Shown here piece by piece: positions 17,438 to 27,045 of a DNA stretch of 27,253 nucleotides. The first letter of the stretch is position 1, and each line of letters opens with the position of its first letter. The notes below the pieces were generated by a model. The model did no database searches, was not told the origin of the DNA, and saw nothing but the letters and a program-made list of their open reading frames with translations. Source of the DNA: Chara braunii (lineage: Eukaryota; Streptophyta; Charophyceae; Charales; Characeae); NCBI GenBank assembly GCA_003427395.1, contig BFEA01000535.1, forward strand, positions 46,298-73,550, written 5' to 3'. The position numbers and the translations under genes are program-made.

Positions 17438-18664
17438 CTAGTTCAGGCCTGAAGGCTTGCGAGGCATATGTGGACAATCCTTCAGATAGTGGTCCCCCTT
17501 GCATCTCAGGCAGACACCCTTGTCCTTCCTCTTCCTCCATACTCCCTCCTTGATCTTGAGTTCATGCCAGAGGAAGGTGGAAGGATCAAGGGGGTCAGCT
17601 GGCCACCGGACGTCACGTGGTAGTGGTACTCTCTGGGCTCCAGGGGAATAGGCATGTTCCTTACCTTTCCCCTTGCTGCTGGTTGGTGCTTTCTGGGTTG
17701 AGGCCTTGCCATTAGTCAGGCCCATCAAAGCATCAGCCAGGGCAAGAACAAAAGAATCTGCAGTAGATAGTGAAGCAGTCCCAGGTGGAGGGCTCCCACC
17801 CTGGGATGTTGCGTCACTATCTGATTCGGAAGCTACAGCAGCAAACAGGGAACCCTTCCTCCTCCTTCGCCCTTTGGAGGAGGGTCCCTTCCTTCCTTCA
17901 GAAGGTGCTTCCTGGACATGGAGTTTGGACTCCAAGTCCAGGGCTGCTCTGCCAAAGGACCGCCAGTCCTTGTGGCCCTTAGAGAATAAGGCTAGCTGGT
18001 ATTGCTCAGGCGCTGCACGCAAGAAATGAATGAGCAGTTCCTGCTCACTCATCTCTAACCCTGGAGTCAAAGTCAGACTCTCAAAGGTAGAATAGAGTTT
18101 GGACAAGGAGCCATCAAATTTCTTTTGGCCCAGGCGCAGAATTTTATCTGCTGCTTTCCTGGCCTGCTCCTTGTCTGCAAACCGATCTTGCAGGGCCTGC
18201 AGAAAACCAGCCACCCCCAACCTCTGCGCCCAATCAGACATTTTCATCCCCTGCTTGCTGGAGGTGGAAGTGCACCACTTTAGTGCAGTCCGCTCCAAGC
18301 GAGCAAGGATGGCAGACACCTTGACATCCTCATCACATTTGAACCCACTCAGGTAGGTTCTCTGGGCAATGACCCAATCTGCAACATCCACCTTCGGGTC
18401 TTCTCTTGAGAACATGGGTGGAGGTGTCAGCTTGGGCCACTGGAAATCAAATGGTGTTGAGGGTTGTGAAGCTGTTGTTGATTTTGGGGTAGAGGGTGGA
18501 GATGTGGGTCTGGATTGTGGGGGTTTCTGAGAGCCTGCTTGAGAAGGCCCAGGAGAGGGAGGAGTTGTCTGTGCAGTTGGGATCTGCAGATGGATGAAGA
18601 GATGGTCCAGTTTGGAGGAAATATCCTTCAGGTGCTGAGTATGCTCAGCCATGCTGTCCTCCAA
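17438..18664 (-). CDS. gag: Ty3/gypsy-type Gag polyprotein (main part, C-terminal 408 residues)
   Basis: Gag forms the particle that packages the element RNA in the cytoplasm. Residues 1-25 are an amphipathic coiled-coil-like helix (LEDSMAEHTQHLKDISSKLDH). Residues 30-72 are a Pro/Ser/Thr-rich linker. Residues 84-250 match the retrotransposon gag (PF03732-type) capsid domain: PMFSREDPKVDVADWVIAQR, then ALKWC, F..AL..RF and an L..FLRAAPE block. A basic RRRRK patch lies near 267. A single zinc knuckle C385-C388-H392-C397 near the C-terminus is of the shortened CX2CX3HX4C form instead of the usual CX2CX4HX4C. The frame stays open for seven codons above the first residue used here, back to a TAA at about 18686; the start shown is a TTG, and the first ATG is at 18652. 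The true N-terminus lies in the frame-disrupted piece at 18751-19008. No pol follows. Family assignment is from motif and pattern, not from a search. Confidence 0.85.
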   Translation of the reverse strand: MEDSMAEHTQHLKDISSKLDHLFIHLQIPTAQTTPPSPGPSQAGSQKPPQSRPTSPPSTPKSTTASQPSTPFDFQWPKLTPPPMFSREDPKVDVADWVIAQRTYLSGFKCDEDVKVSAILARLERTALKWCTSTSSKQGMKMSDWAQRLGVAGFLQALQDRFADKEQARKAADKILRLGQKKFDGSLSKLYSTFESLTLTPGLEMSEQELLIHFLRAAPEQYQLALFSKGHKDWRSFGRAALDLESKLHVQEAPSEGRKGPSSKGRRRRKGSLFAAVASESDSDATSQGGSPPPGTASLSTADSFVLALADALMGLTNGKASTQKAPTSSKGKGKEHAYSPGAQRVPLPRDVRWPADPLDPSTFLWHELKIKEGVWRKRKDKGVCLRCKGDHYLKDCPHMPRKPSGLN

Positions 18665-18750
18665 GTTGGTGATCCTGGCGTCCAGTTAGTAAAATAGGAC
18701 TGATGAATTTCGTCGTGTAGAAGCATGAATTCAGCTATGTCCTTATTGTA

Positions 18751-19008
18751 CTAGCTGGAGCTGCTAACCTTCTCTAAGTCAGCTATCAGTTCCCACCTTC
18801 TTGTTTCTTTTCTGGCAGATTCCTCCTTTCTCTTTAGCTCAGCCTTTAGAGACTCAACTGCCTTGGCCTGTTGGCGGAGTATCTCCTCCTGGGCCCGCAA
18901 TTCAACCTCTAGAGGGTCAAGCAGAACCGGCGTCTTGGGCGGTACCTGAGGCATCACTTCAGAAGTCTCTCCCTTCTTAGGCACTTCGCCCTTCTCAGAA
19001 TCGACCAT
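18751..19008 (-). pseudogene. gag: N-terminal coiled-coil part of gag, separated by a stop and a frameshift
   Basis: The ATG at 19008 opens a highly charged frame (MVDSEKGEVPKKGE..) with a coiled-coil stretch from about residue 35 to 80 (EVELRAQEEILRQQAKAVES, LKAELKRKEESARKE). It ends at TAG (18751-18753). Reading past the TAG, the same frame continues for about 22 codons (YNKDIAEFMLLHDEIHQSYF..). A one-base shift near 18688 then enters the open frame of the main gag piece (LDARITNLEDSM). One stop plus one frameshift thus split what looks like a single gag of roughly 520 codons. The defects suggest a dead copy. Programmed frameshifting inside gag would be unusual, and no slippery heptamer was seen. 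Confidence 0.6.
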
Positions 19009-20507
19009 TTTGCTCCCCCGCAATTCAGATAAATAAAAATAAACAATTAATCAGAGACAGAGCAGGAGGTAACAAGAATTGAGGTTTCCCTTCCGTACTC
19101 ACTCAATTGTTGTCATCTGCTTGGAGAGAAGAGGTTGGTTAGTTTGAGCAAGTGAGTGCTCAGCCTCTGCAGACAGCTTGAGGGTCAGGGTCAGTTAAGA
19201 GTAGACTCAACAAAAATCCATTCCACGATTTTCCCATCCCTGCCCTGACACAACAATTGCATGCAATTAATGCAAATCCTGCTTCAATAACTGACAGGAT
19301 GCAGTCTTGGACTAATTAGTGTTGATTAGTAATTAGACAGAGTGACTAATTAGGGTTTGACAGGTGTCCACTGATAACCAAGATGCAGCGATTTACAAGT
19401 TACCCTATTTTTAGACCTACCCTCCAGACTTCGTCACTGTACGACCCTGTATGCCACACCCTAGGTATGGCGAATTGCAGTATTCATTGTAACTGGCTCA
19501 AAACATCAAATCTGGATGTGCAATTTCAGACATACACTGGATACTGAATTGTGATTTACCTGGGACTGACAAAATTGAATTATGACGGGCAGAATCAAAG
19601 TTATGATTGAGCCTAGTCTAGCCAAGCTTTAGCTATTTCAGCGCAAAATTCAAATTTGCATTATCACTGAAAACAAGACCCTGAATTCACCAATTCACTA
19701 CACAATATAAATCGCAATACTATAAAGCAGTCACAGATGAAATATGAGTCAGAAAGAAGGTCAAACTGGGTTAGAAGAAGTCAACGAAGATAGGTAGGGG
19801 AAGTTGGATATGACTGTCCCACAGTCTTAATCTCTATTTTCAATTGTACACTAATAGACAGACCAAATTTCACTAATCTAAAAATAGCCCCAGAATCACC
19901 ACACAGGATGGAGTAAGGAACACACTTACTTCAGGGTCAACTCTGAAGAGGGTGCATGAAACCCTGGCTATGGCTGACTGGTCAACCCCATCTCGCCAAT
20001 TTCCTCTCCTGACAGTATCCAGTGTTCCCACGTACCAAATTGCCTTAAACTTGGTAATCCAGTAGATTACCCTTAGGCGCTTCACCCCCTACTGACAGAT
20101 TCAAAGAATTTGGACTCCCAGGTGCCAATAACTGTCAAACTCAATGCAGCGCCACATCACCCTGTACTTCGCTGCTTGGAAATAGGGGATCCTGACCCAA
20201 TTCCACAATCGCAACCACCTGGGACCACTTCCTTGCCAATCGCCAGCCTCCAGATGAATCGTCAGGCTAAAAATAGCCTCCCAGAGCCTTTCAGGCCTCT
20301 GAGCACCAATCGCCAACCACTCCTGCACAACCCTAGTTAGGAGTGAGTCACCCTCTATCCAATTCTTCTCGCCACACACTCACAGCCACCACCCTTACTG
20401 ACAACAACCCTGAAGATGATGAATCGCCATGAGACTCAACTCCAGTATCTCGCCAGATGATGATGGGTGCTCCAACTCATCAATCGCTCCAGAGTCTGGA
20501 TCCAATC
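19009..20507 (-). other. Long untranslated leader of the retrotransposon
   Basis: About 1.5 kb lie between the PBS and the gag ATG, with no coding frame of note. It is AT-rich in the middle (19200-19870) and carries several AATCGCC/TCGCCA-type short repeats near the PBS end (20140-20515). Packaging and dimerisation signals would be expected here but none could be identified by eye. Confidence 0.5.
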
Positions 20508-20519
20508 GCTCCGATACCA
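20508..20519 (-). other. Primer-binding site, initiator tRNA-Met type
   Basis: The minus strand reads TGGTATCGGAGC two bases (GT) after the CA end of the 5' LTR. The common plant retroelement PBS for initiator tRNA-Met is TGGTATCAGAGC; the one difference can be a G-U pair with the tRNA. Position and sequence together make this secure, and they fix the element's orientation. Confidence 0.88.
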
Positions 20520-20801
20520 ACTGTTATGATTCTGGTTGTTTGTTGTCTGAAGACCAACACTCACTCACATAGACTTCCAGGTATGCCCATACATACACAG
20601 AAGGAAGGGGAGAGGATAGGAGTATCACACCGCACAGGGAGAGATAAACACAACGGAAGACTTTACCATGCGATATGACAAGGTACACTGAAAGTGCAAT
20701 TTACTCCACTCAATCCTCACAACCAGTCATAGAGAAAAGCCGAGCAGATCACATCCAGGAAAACAATGAAACGATGATAGTCCAAACCCAGTTACACACT
20801 C

Positions 20802-20807
20802 TTTATT
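20802..20807 (-). terminator. Candidate polyadenylation signal AATAAA in the LTR
   Basis: The minus strand reads TTTAATAAAGAGTGTGTAAC: a canonical AATAAA followed by a GT-rich stretch. This is the expected arrangement at the end of R. It is conserved in the other LTR. Confidence 0.5.
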
Positions 20808-21628
20808 AAACTCAGAGTCTCGAATTGTCAGGGTAACCTCAGTACTACAGTGCGCTGCTCAGAAATGAGCAGCGCTTCGCTCCCCAACCCTGATTAGCCA
20901 CTCGTAACACCCCTGAGCCCCTGAAACATCAAGCGCCACCCTGATACAGCCTCCAAAGGGAAGCGCCACCCTGAAACAGGCCTCTGAGGCCAAGCGCCAC
21001 TCAGAGGATGAAGAAGAAGACCAGCGCCACAGTATCTTCTGATGATGACAAAGCGTCGGAAGACTTCCCAGGTGGAAGTCTACAACAACGCCACCAAACC
21101 CTGACAAGATGACCTTTGAGGAAGAAGTTGCAGCTATGGCTGCAGCGCCACAACCCTGGAACCCCACTCTGGAGGAGGGTCCAGCAGGGCACCAACTTCT
21201 CTCGCCTCCAGCAGACCTCGATAGCCCAGACCTCTTACAACCCCTACGTGCTGGCAGAGTACAGCGCAGGTCCCAGTTATGGCTGGCGCTCCGAAGGTCT
21301 GGCTATGCCTGTCTCCTTCCACGTTGAGCCGTCACCACTTCCGGTTCACGCGTAGAGCAGCAGCGATGTACTCGGTACCAACTGCCAAAAGCCCTGAACC
21401 GATGTGCCCATCCTATCTATAGTCTTAACTAGTGTAGACTCGACCTAAACAGGACTGACTGACCGACCGGTACCGATTCTGTTTTTGCCTTTAGGGCCTC
21501 TGCCAACCCGACTATAGGCTATAGGACCGTCTATCAGCTTAGGCCCTTAGGGCCTCTCTCTCCTAGAGGTAGCCCGGGCCTGCTATTCGCAGTTAGGATA
21601 GCTATAGGGAATTTTGTTAGTACAGGCC

Positions 21629-21636
21629 TATATTTT
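21629..21636 (-). promoter_or_regulatory. Candidate TATA box in U3
   Basis: AAAATATA on the minus strand, about 830 bases upstream of the poly(A) signal; the match in the left LTR is also intact. The long distance to the presumed R region weakens the call. Confidence 0.2.
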
Positions 21637-24600
21637 CCCGAATTTACAAATATGTCCCTCACGAATTTCCTTACAGGCAAGTCTCTCGGTTAGCCTTCAG
21701 CCAACAAAATTAGGAATCTAACCTAAGACGTGACCCGACCGAGGCAAGCCCCAAGCTTCGCCCTCGGCCCAATGTACAGTCCATTGAGAATTTGCAGGCT
21801 TCATTATAGTAGGGTGTCAGAGAGTGTTGTAGAGTAGAGTTTTGTAGAGTTTTGTAGAGTTTTGTATAGTGTCGTACATTCTCGTAGAGTACAGTAGAGT
21901 GTCGTAGAGTGCCATAGAGTAGAGTAGAGTGTCGTCGAGTAGATTAGAATAGAGTGGCGTAGAGGAGAAGAGAGTGTCAATGAGTAGAGTAGAGTATCGT
22001 AGAGTAGATTCTTGTAGAGTAGAGTAGCGTAAAGTAGAGGGTCGCAGAGTAAAGTAGAGGGTCGCAGAGTAGAGTAAAGTAGAGTAGAGTATCGTAGCAT
22101 AGAGTGTGGTACAATAGAGTAGAGTAGAGTATGGTACAACAGAGTGGAGTAGAGTGTCGTAGAATAAAGTAGAGTGTCGTAGAGTGTGGTACAACAGAGT
22201 AGAGTAGAGTGTCGTAGAATAAAGTAGAGTGTCGTAGAGTGTCGTAGAGTAGAGTAAAGTGTCATAGAGTGTCGTAGAGTAGAGTAAAGTGTCATAGAGT
22301 GTCATAGAGTGTCGTAGAGTAAAGTGTCATAGAGTGTCGTAGAGTAAAGTAGACTGTCGTAGAGTGTTGTAGAGTGTTGTAGAGTGTCGTAGAGTGTCGT
22401 AGAGTATAGTGTCGTAGAGTAAAGCGTCCTAGAGTGTCTTAGAGTACAGTAGAGTGTCGTCAAGCAGAGTAAAGTGTCGTAGAGTAGATTCTTGTAGAGA
22501 AGAGTAGCGTAACGTAGAGGGTCGCAGAGTAGAGTAAAGTAGAGTAGAGTAATGTAGCGTAGAGTGTGGTACAATAGAGTAGAGTAGAGTGTGGTACAAC
22601 AAAGTAAAGTAGAGTGTCGTAGAGTAGAGTGTCGTAGAATAAAGTAGAGTGCCGTAGAGTGTCGTAGAGTAGAGTGAAGTGTCATAGAGTGTCGTAGAGT
22701 AGAGTAAAGTGTCATAGAGTATAGAGTGTCGTAGAGTAAAGTAGACTGTCGTAAAGTGTTGTAGAGTAGAGTAGAGTGTCGTAGAGTGTCGTAAAGTATA
22801 GTGTCGTAGAGTAGAGTACAGTGTGCTAGAGTGTCTTAGAGTAGAGTACAGTGTCCTAGAGTGTCTTAGAGTACAATAGAGTGTCGTCGAGCAGAGTAGA
22901 GTAAAGTGTCGTAAAGTAGAGTGTTGTAGAGTAAAGTAGAGTGTCGTAGAGTAGAGTAGTGTGTCATAGGGTAGAGTAGAGCGTCGTAGAGAAAAGTAGA
23001 GTAGAGTAGAGTGTTGTAGAGTGCCTTAGAGTAGAGTGTCATAGAGTAGAGTAGAGTGTCGTAGAGGTCCGTAGAGTACCGTAGAGTGTTGTAGAGTAAA
23101 GTGTCATAGAGTGTCACAAAGTGTCAGAGAGTGTCATAGAGTACAGTAAAGTATCGTACAGTAGAGTAGAGTGCCCTAGGATATCGTACAATAGAATCAA
23201 GTGTTGTAGAGTAGAATAGTGTGTCGGAGAGTATAGTAGAGTGTAATAGAGTGGAGTACAGTGTGATAGAGTAGAGTAGAGTGTCGTAGAGTGTCGTAGA
23301 GTGTCGTACAGTAGAGTGTGGTAGAGTAGAGTAGAGTAGAGTAGAGTGGAGTAGAGTAGAGTGTCGTACAATAGAGAAAAGTATCGTATAGTAGAACAGA
23401 GTGTCCTCGAGTAGAGTAGAGTAGAGTGTCGTCAAGTACAGTAGAGTAGAGTGTCGTCAAGTAGAATGTCCTAGAGTGTCCTAGAGTGTCCTAGAGTGTC
23501 CTAGAGTAGTGTGTTGTAGAGTTTCTTAGAGTAAAGTAGAGTGTAGGAGAAAAGAGTGTAGTAGAGTAGAGTAGAGTAGAGTAGAGTAGAGTAGAGTAGA
23601 GTAGAGTAGAGTAGTAGTAGAGTAGAGTAGAGTAGAGTAAAGTAGAGTAGAGTAGAGTAGAGTAGAGTAGAGTAGAGTAGAGTAGAGTGGGTAGAGTAGA
23701 GTTGACCAGAGTAGAGTAGAGTAGAGTAGAGTAGATTGTCGTAAAGTGGCGTAGAGTAGAGCATAGTAGAGTAGAGTGTCATAAACTGGAATAGAGTCGA
23801 GTACAATAGAGTCGAGTAGAGTACAGTAGAGTAGAGAGCCGTAGAGTGTTGTAGAGTATCATAGAATACAAAAGAGTGTCATAGAGTAAAGTATAGTGTC
23901 ACAGAGTATAGTAGAGGAGAGTAAAGTAGAGGAGAGTAAAGTAGAGTAGAGTCTCGTAGAGTATCCTAGAGTAGAGTGTCGTAGAGTAAAGTAGAGCAGA
24001 GTAGGGTGTCATAGACTAGAGTAAAGTAAAGTAGAGTAGACTGTCGTAGAGTAGAGTAAAGTGTCGTAGAGTAAAATGTCGTAGAGTAGAGTAGAGTATA
24101 ATACAATGATACACTGTCGTTGAGTAGAGTACAATACAGTGTCGTAGAGTATCATCGAGTGTCGTAGAGTATCATCGAGTGTCGTAGAGTGGGTAGAGTA
24201 GAGTAAAGTAGCGTGCCGTAGAGTAGACTAGAGTAGAGTAGAGTAGAGTAGAGTAGAGTAGAGTACAGTAGAGTACAATAGAGTACAGTAGAGTACAGTA
24301 GAGTACAGTAGAGTAGAGTGTTGTAGAGTGTCATAGAGTATAGTTTAGTAGAGTATAGTATAGTAGAGTAGAGTAGAGTAGAGTAGACTAGAGTAGAGTA
24401 GAGTTTTGTAGAGTTTTGTAGAGTGTCGTAGAGTGTCATAGAGTACAAAAGAGTTTCGTAGAGTGTTGTAGAGTGGAGTTGAGTAGAATAGAGTGTCGTA
24501 GAATAGAGTAGAGGGTCGTAGAGTAGAGCGTAGTAGAGTAGAGTAGTATAAAGTAGAGTAGAGTGGGTAGAGTAGAGTAAAGTAGTATGTCATAGAGTAG

Positions 24601-25840
24601 AGTACAGTAAAGTAGAGTAGAGTAGAGTAGAGTAGAGTAGAATAGAGAAGAGTAGAGTGTCATAGACTACAAAAAAGTCTGGTAGAGTGTTGTAGAGTAG
24701 AGTATAATATCGTAGAGTAGAGTAAAATTGAGTAGAGTAGAGTGTCATAGATTAGTGAAGAGTGTCTAAGAGTGTCATAGAGTATAATAGAGTAGAGTAG
24801 AGTAAAGTTTTGTAGAGTATCATAGAGTATAGAGGAGTGTCGTAGAATGTCGTAGAGTATAGTGTCGTAGATTGCCGTAGTGTGAAGTCGTAGAGTAGAG
24901 TGTCCTTGAGTAGAGTAGAGTAGAGTAGAGTAGAGTAGAGTAGAGCAGAGTGTCGTGGAGTATTGCACAGTAGAGTGTCGTAGAGTAAAGAAGAGTAGAG
25001 TAGGGTGTCGTAAAGTAGAGTAGAGTAGAGTAAAGTAGAGTAGAGTAGACTGTTGCAGATTATAGTAAACTGGAGAAGAGAGTCGTAGAGCAGACTGGAG
25101 TAGAGTGTTGTAGAGTGTCGTAGAGTGTCGTAGAGTAGAGTGCTATAGAGTACAGTACAGTGTCGGGGATTAGAGTAGAGTACAATACAGTGTCAAAGAC
25201 TTTCGTAGAGTAAAGTAGAGTGTTGTAGAGTGTTGTAGAGTGTCGTTGTGTAGAGTAGAATATAGTGTCGTAGAGTAGGGCAGATTGTTCTAGAGCAGAG
25301 TAGGGTAGAGTAGAGGAAAGTGTCCTAGAGTGTCATAGAGTAAAACAAAGTGTCGTAGAGTAGAGTATAGTGTCGTACATTAGAGTAGAGTGTCGTAGAG
25401 TAGAGTAGAGTCTCATAGAGTGTTGCCGAGTAGAGTCGAGTGTAGTACAGTAGAGAAGAGTAGAGTGTCGTAGAGTGTCGTAGAGTAGGGTGCAGTAGAG
25501 TAGAGTAAAGTAGAGTAGAGTAGAGTAGAGTAGAGTAGAGTGGAGTAGAGTAGAGTAAAGTAGAGTAGAGTAGAGAAGAGTAGAGTAGAGTAGAGTAGAG
25601 TGGGTCGACTAGAGCAAACAAGCGTGTCGTAGAGTACAGTAGAGCACATTAGATTGTCGAAGAGTAGAGTAGAGTAGAGTATAGTGTCGTAGAGTATAGT
25701 AGAGTCGAGTAGAGTAGAGTAGAGTAGCGTAGAGTGGAGTAGAGTAGAGTAGAGTATAGTTTTGTAGAGTGTCGTAGAGTGTCATAGAGTACAAAAGCGA
25801 GTCGTAAAGTGTCGTAGAGTGTCGTAGAGTAGAGTAGAGT

Positions 25841-26648
25841 GTCCTAGAGTATCGTATAGTATAGTAGAGTAGAGAAGAGTAGAACAAAGTAGATTGTCAT
25901 AGAGTAGAGTAGAATGAAGTATAGTGCCGTAGAGTACAGTAGAGTAGAGTAGAGTAAAGTGTTGTAAACTATAGTAGAGTAGAGTAGAGTAGAGTGTTGT
26001 AGAGTGTCCTACAGTAGAGAGTTGTAGAGTAGAGCAGAGTAGAGTAGAATACAGTAGGGTAGAGTAGAGTAGAGCAGAGTAGACTCGAGTAGAGTAGAGT
26101 AAAGTAGAGTGTCATAAAGTGTCGTAGAGTATGGTAGGGTAGATTATGGTTCAGTAGAGTAAGGTGTTGTAAAGTAAAGTAGAGTGTCATAAATTGTCGT
26201 AGAGTATAGTACAGTAGATTGTCGTAACGTGTCCTAGAGTGTCGTAGAGTAGAGTAGATTGTCCTAGAGTATCGTATAGTGTAGTAGAGTAGAGAAGAGT
26301 AGAACAAAGTAGATTGTCATAGAGTAGAGTAGAATGAAGTATAGTGTCGTAGAGTACAATAGAGTAGAGTAGAGTAAAGTGTTGTAGACTATAGTAGAGT
26401 AGAGTAGAGTAGAGTGTTGTAGAGTGTCCTAGAGTAGAGAGTTGTAGAGTAGAGCAGAGTAGAGTAGAATACAGTAGGGTAGAGTAGAGTAGAGCAGAGT
26501 AGAGTAAAATACAGTAGGGTAGAGTAGAGTAGAGCAGAGTAGACTCGAGTAGAGTAGAGTAAAGTAGAGTGTCATAAAGTGTCGTAGAGTATAGTAGGGT
26601 AGATTGTGGTTCAGTAGAGTAAGGTGTTGTAAAGTAGAGTAGAGTGTC
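25841..26648 (+). repeat. 420-bp tandem segmental duplication within array 2
   Basis: The 60 bases at 25861-25920 are almost identical to 26281-26340, exactly 420 bases apart. Similarity continues through AGAACAAAGTAGATTGTCAT, AATACAGTAGGGTAG and GGTTCAGTAGAGTAAGGTGT. The second copy has an extra internal repeat of the AATACAGTAGGG block. With the inverted arm this makes three copies. Confidence 0.88.
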
Positions 26649-27045
26649 AATTTATGACACTCTATGACACTCTACTCTACTTTACAACACCTTACTCTAC
26701 TGAACCACAATCTACCCTACTATACTCTACGACACTTTATGACGCTCTACTTTACTCTACTCTACTCGAGTCTACTCTGCTCTACTCTACTCAACCCTAC
26801 TGTATTCTACTCTACTCTGCTCTACTCTACAACCCTCTACTCTAGGACACTCTACAACACTCTACTCTACTCTACTCTACTATAGTCTACAACACTTTAC
26901 TCTTCTCTACTCTATTGTACTCTACGGCACTATACTTCATTCTACTCCTCTATGACAATCTGCTTTGTTCTACTCTTCTCTACTCTACTATACTATACGA
27001 TACTCTAGGGCACTCTACTCCACTCTACTCCACTCTACGACACTT
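26256..27045. repeat. Large inverted repeat inside array 2
   Basis: At about 26650 the purine-rich strand switches: 26652-27045 reads as the reverse complement of about 26256-26648 (TAGAGTGTCA / TATGACACTCTA at the centre). After 27046 the original orientation resumes. Distinctive blocks are mirrored, for example GGTTCAGTAGAGTAAGGTGT (26610) and its complement (26682), and ACTCGAGT in both arms. The arms differ at several positions. Confidence 0.9.

Larger units (their letters stand above)
14984..21808 (-). mobile_element. Gag-only (TR-GAG-like) LTR retrotransposon inserted in the pentamer array
   Basis: Two direct LTRs (14984-16347 and 20522-21808) bound a 4.2 kb interior. On the minus strand the order is 5' LTR, PBS complementary to initiator tRNA-Met, about 1.5 kb leader, gag, about 1.1 kb non-coding, a purine-rich tract, 3' LTR. 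LTR ends are TGTAATGA..TCATAACA, an imperfect TG..CA inverted repeat; the outer end of the 5' LTR has changed to TATAATGA. GTAG flanks both sides (14980-14983, 21809-21812), but it comes from a low-complexity array, so the target duplication is soft. No protease, RT, RNase H, integrase or chromodomain was recognised, so it must be mobilised in trans if it still moves. About nine differences in the first 190 aligned LTR bases suggest an old copy. Confidence 0.9.
20522..21808 (-). repeat. 5' LTR (right end of element)
   Basis: This is the 1287 bp counterpart of 14984-16347. On the minus strand U3 begins at 21808 and U5 ends at 20522 with GAATCATAACA. An internal zone at about 20930-21090 holds repeated GCGCCAC motifs. 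A minus-strand AATAAA at 20802-20807 followed by GT-rich sequence would put the R/U5 border near 20780. The outer end reads TCATTATA instead of the TCATTACA of the other LTR. Confidence 0.92.

Noticed and set aside
14911-21812. Target-site duplication of five or more bases for the LTR element
   Set aside because: Only GTAG is certain. AGTAG fits if the LTR end is moved by one base, but the host repeat makes any such match likely by chance.
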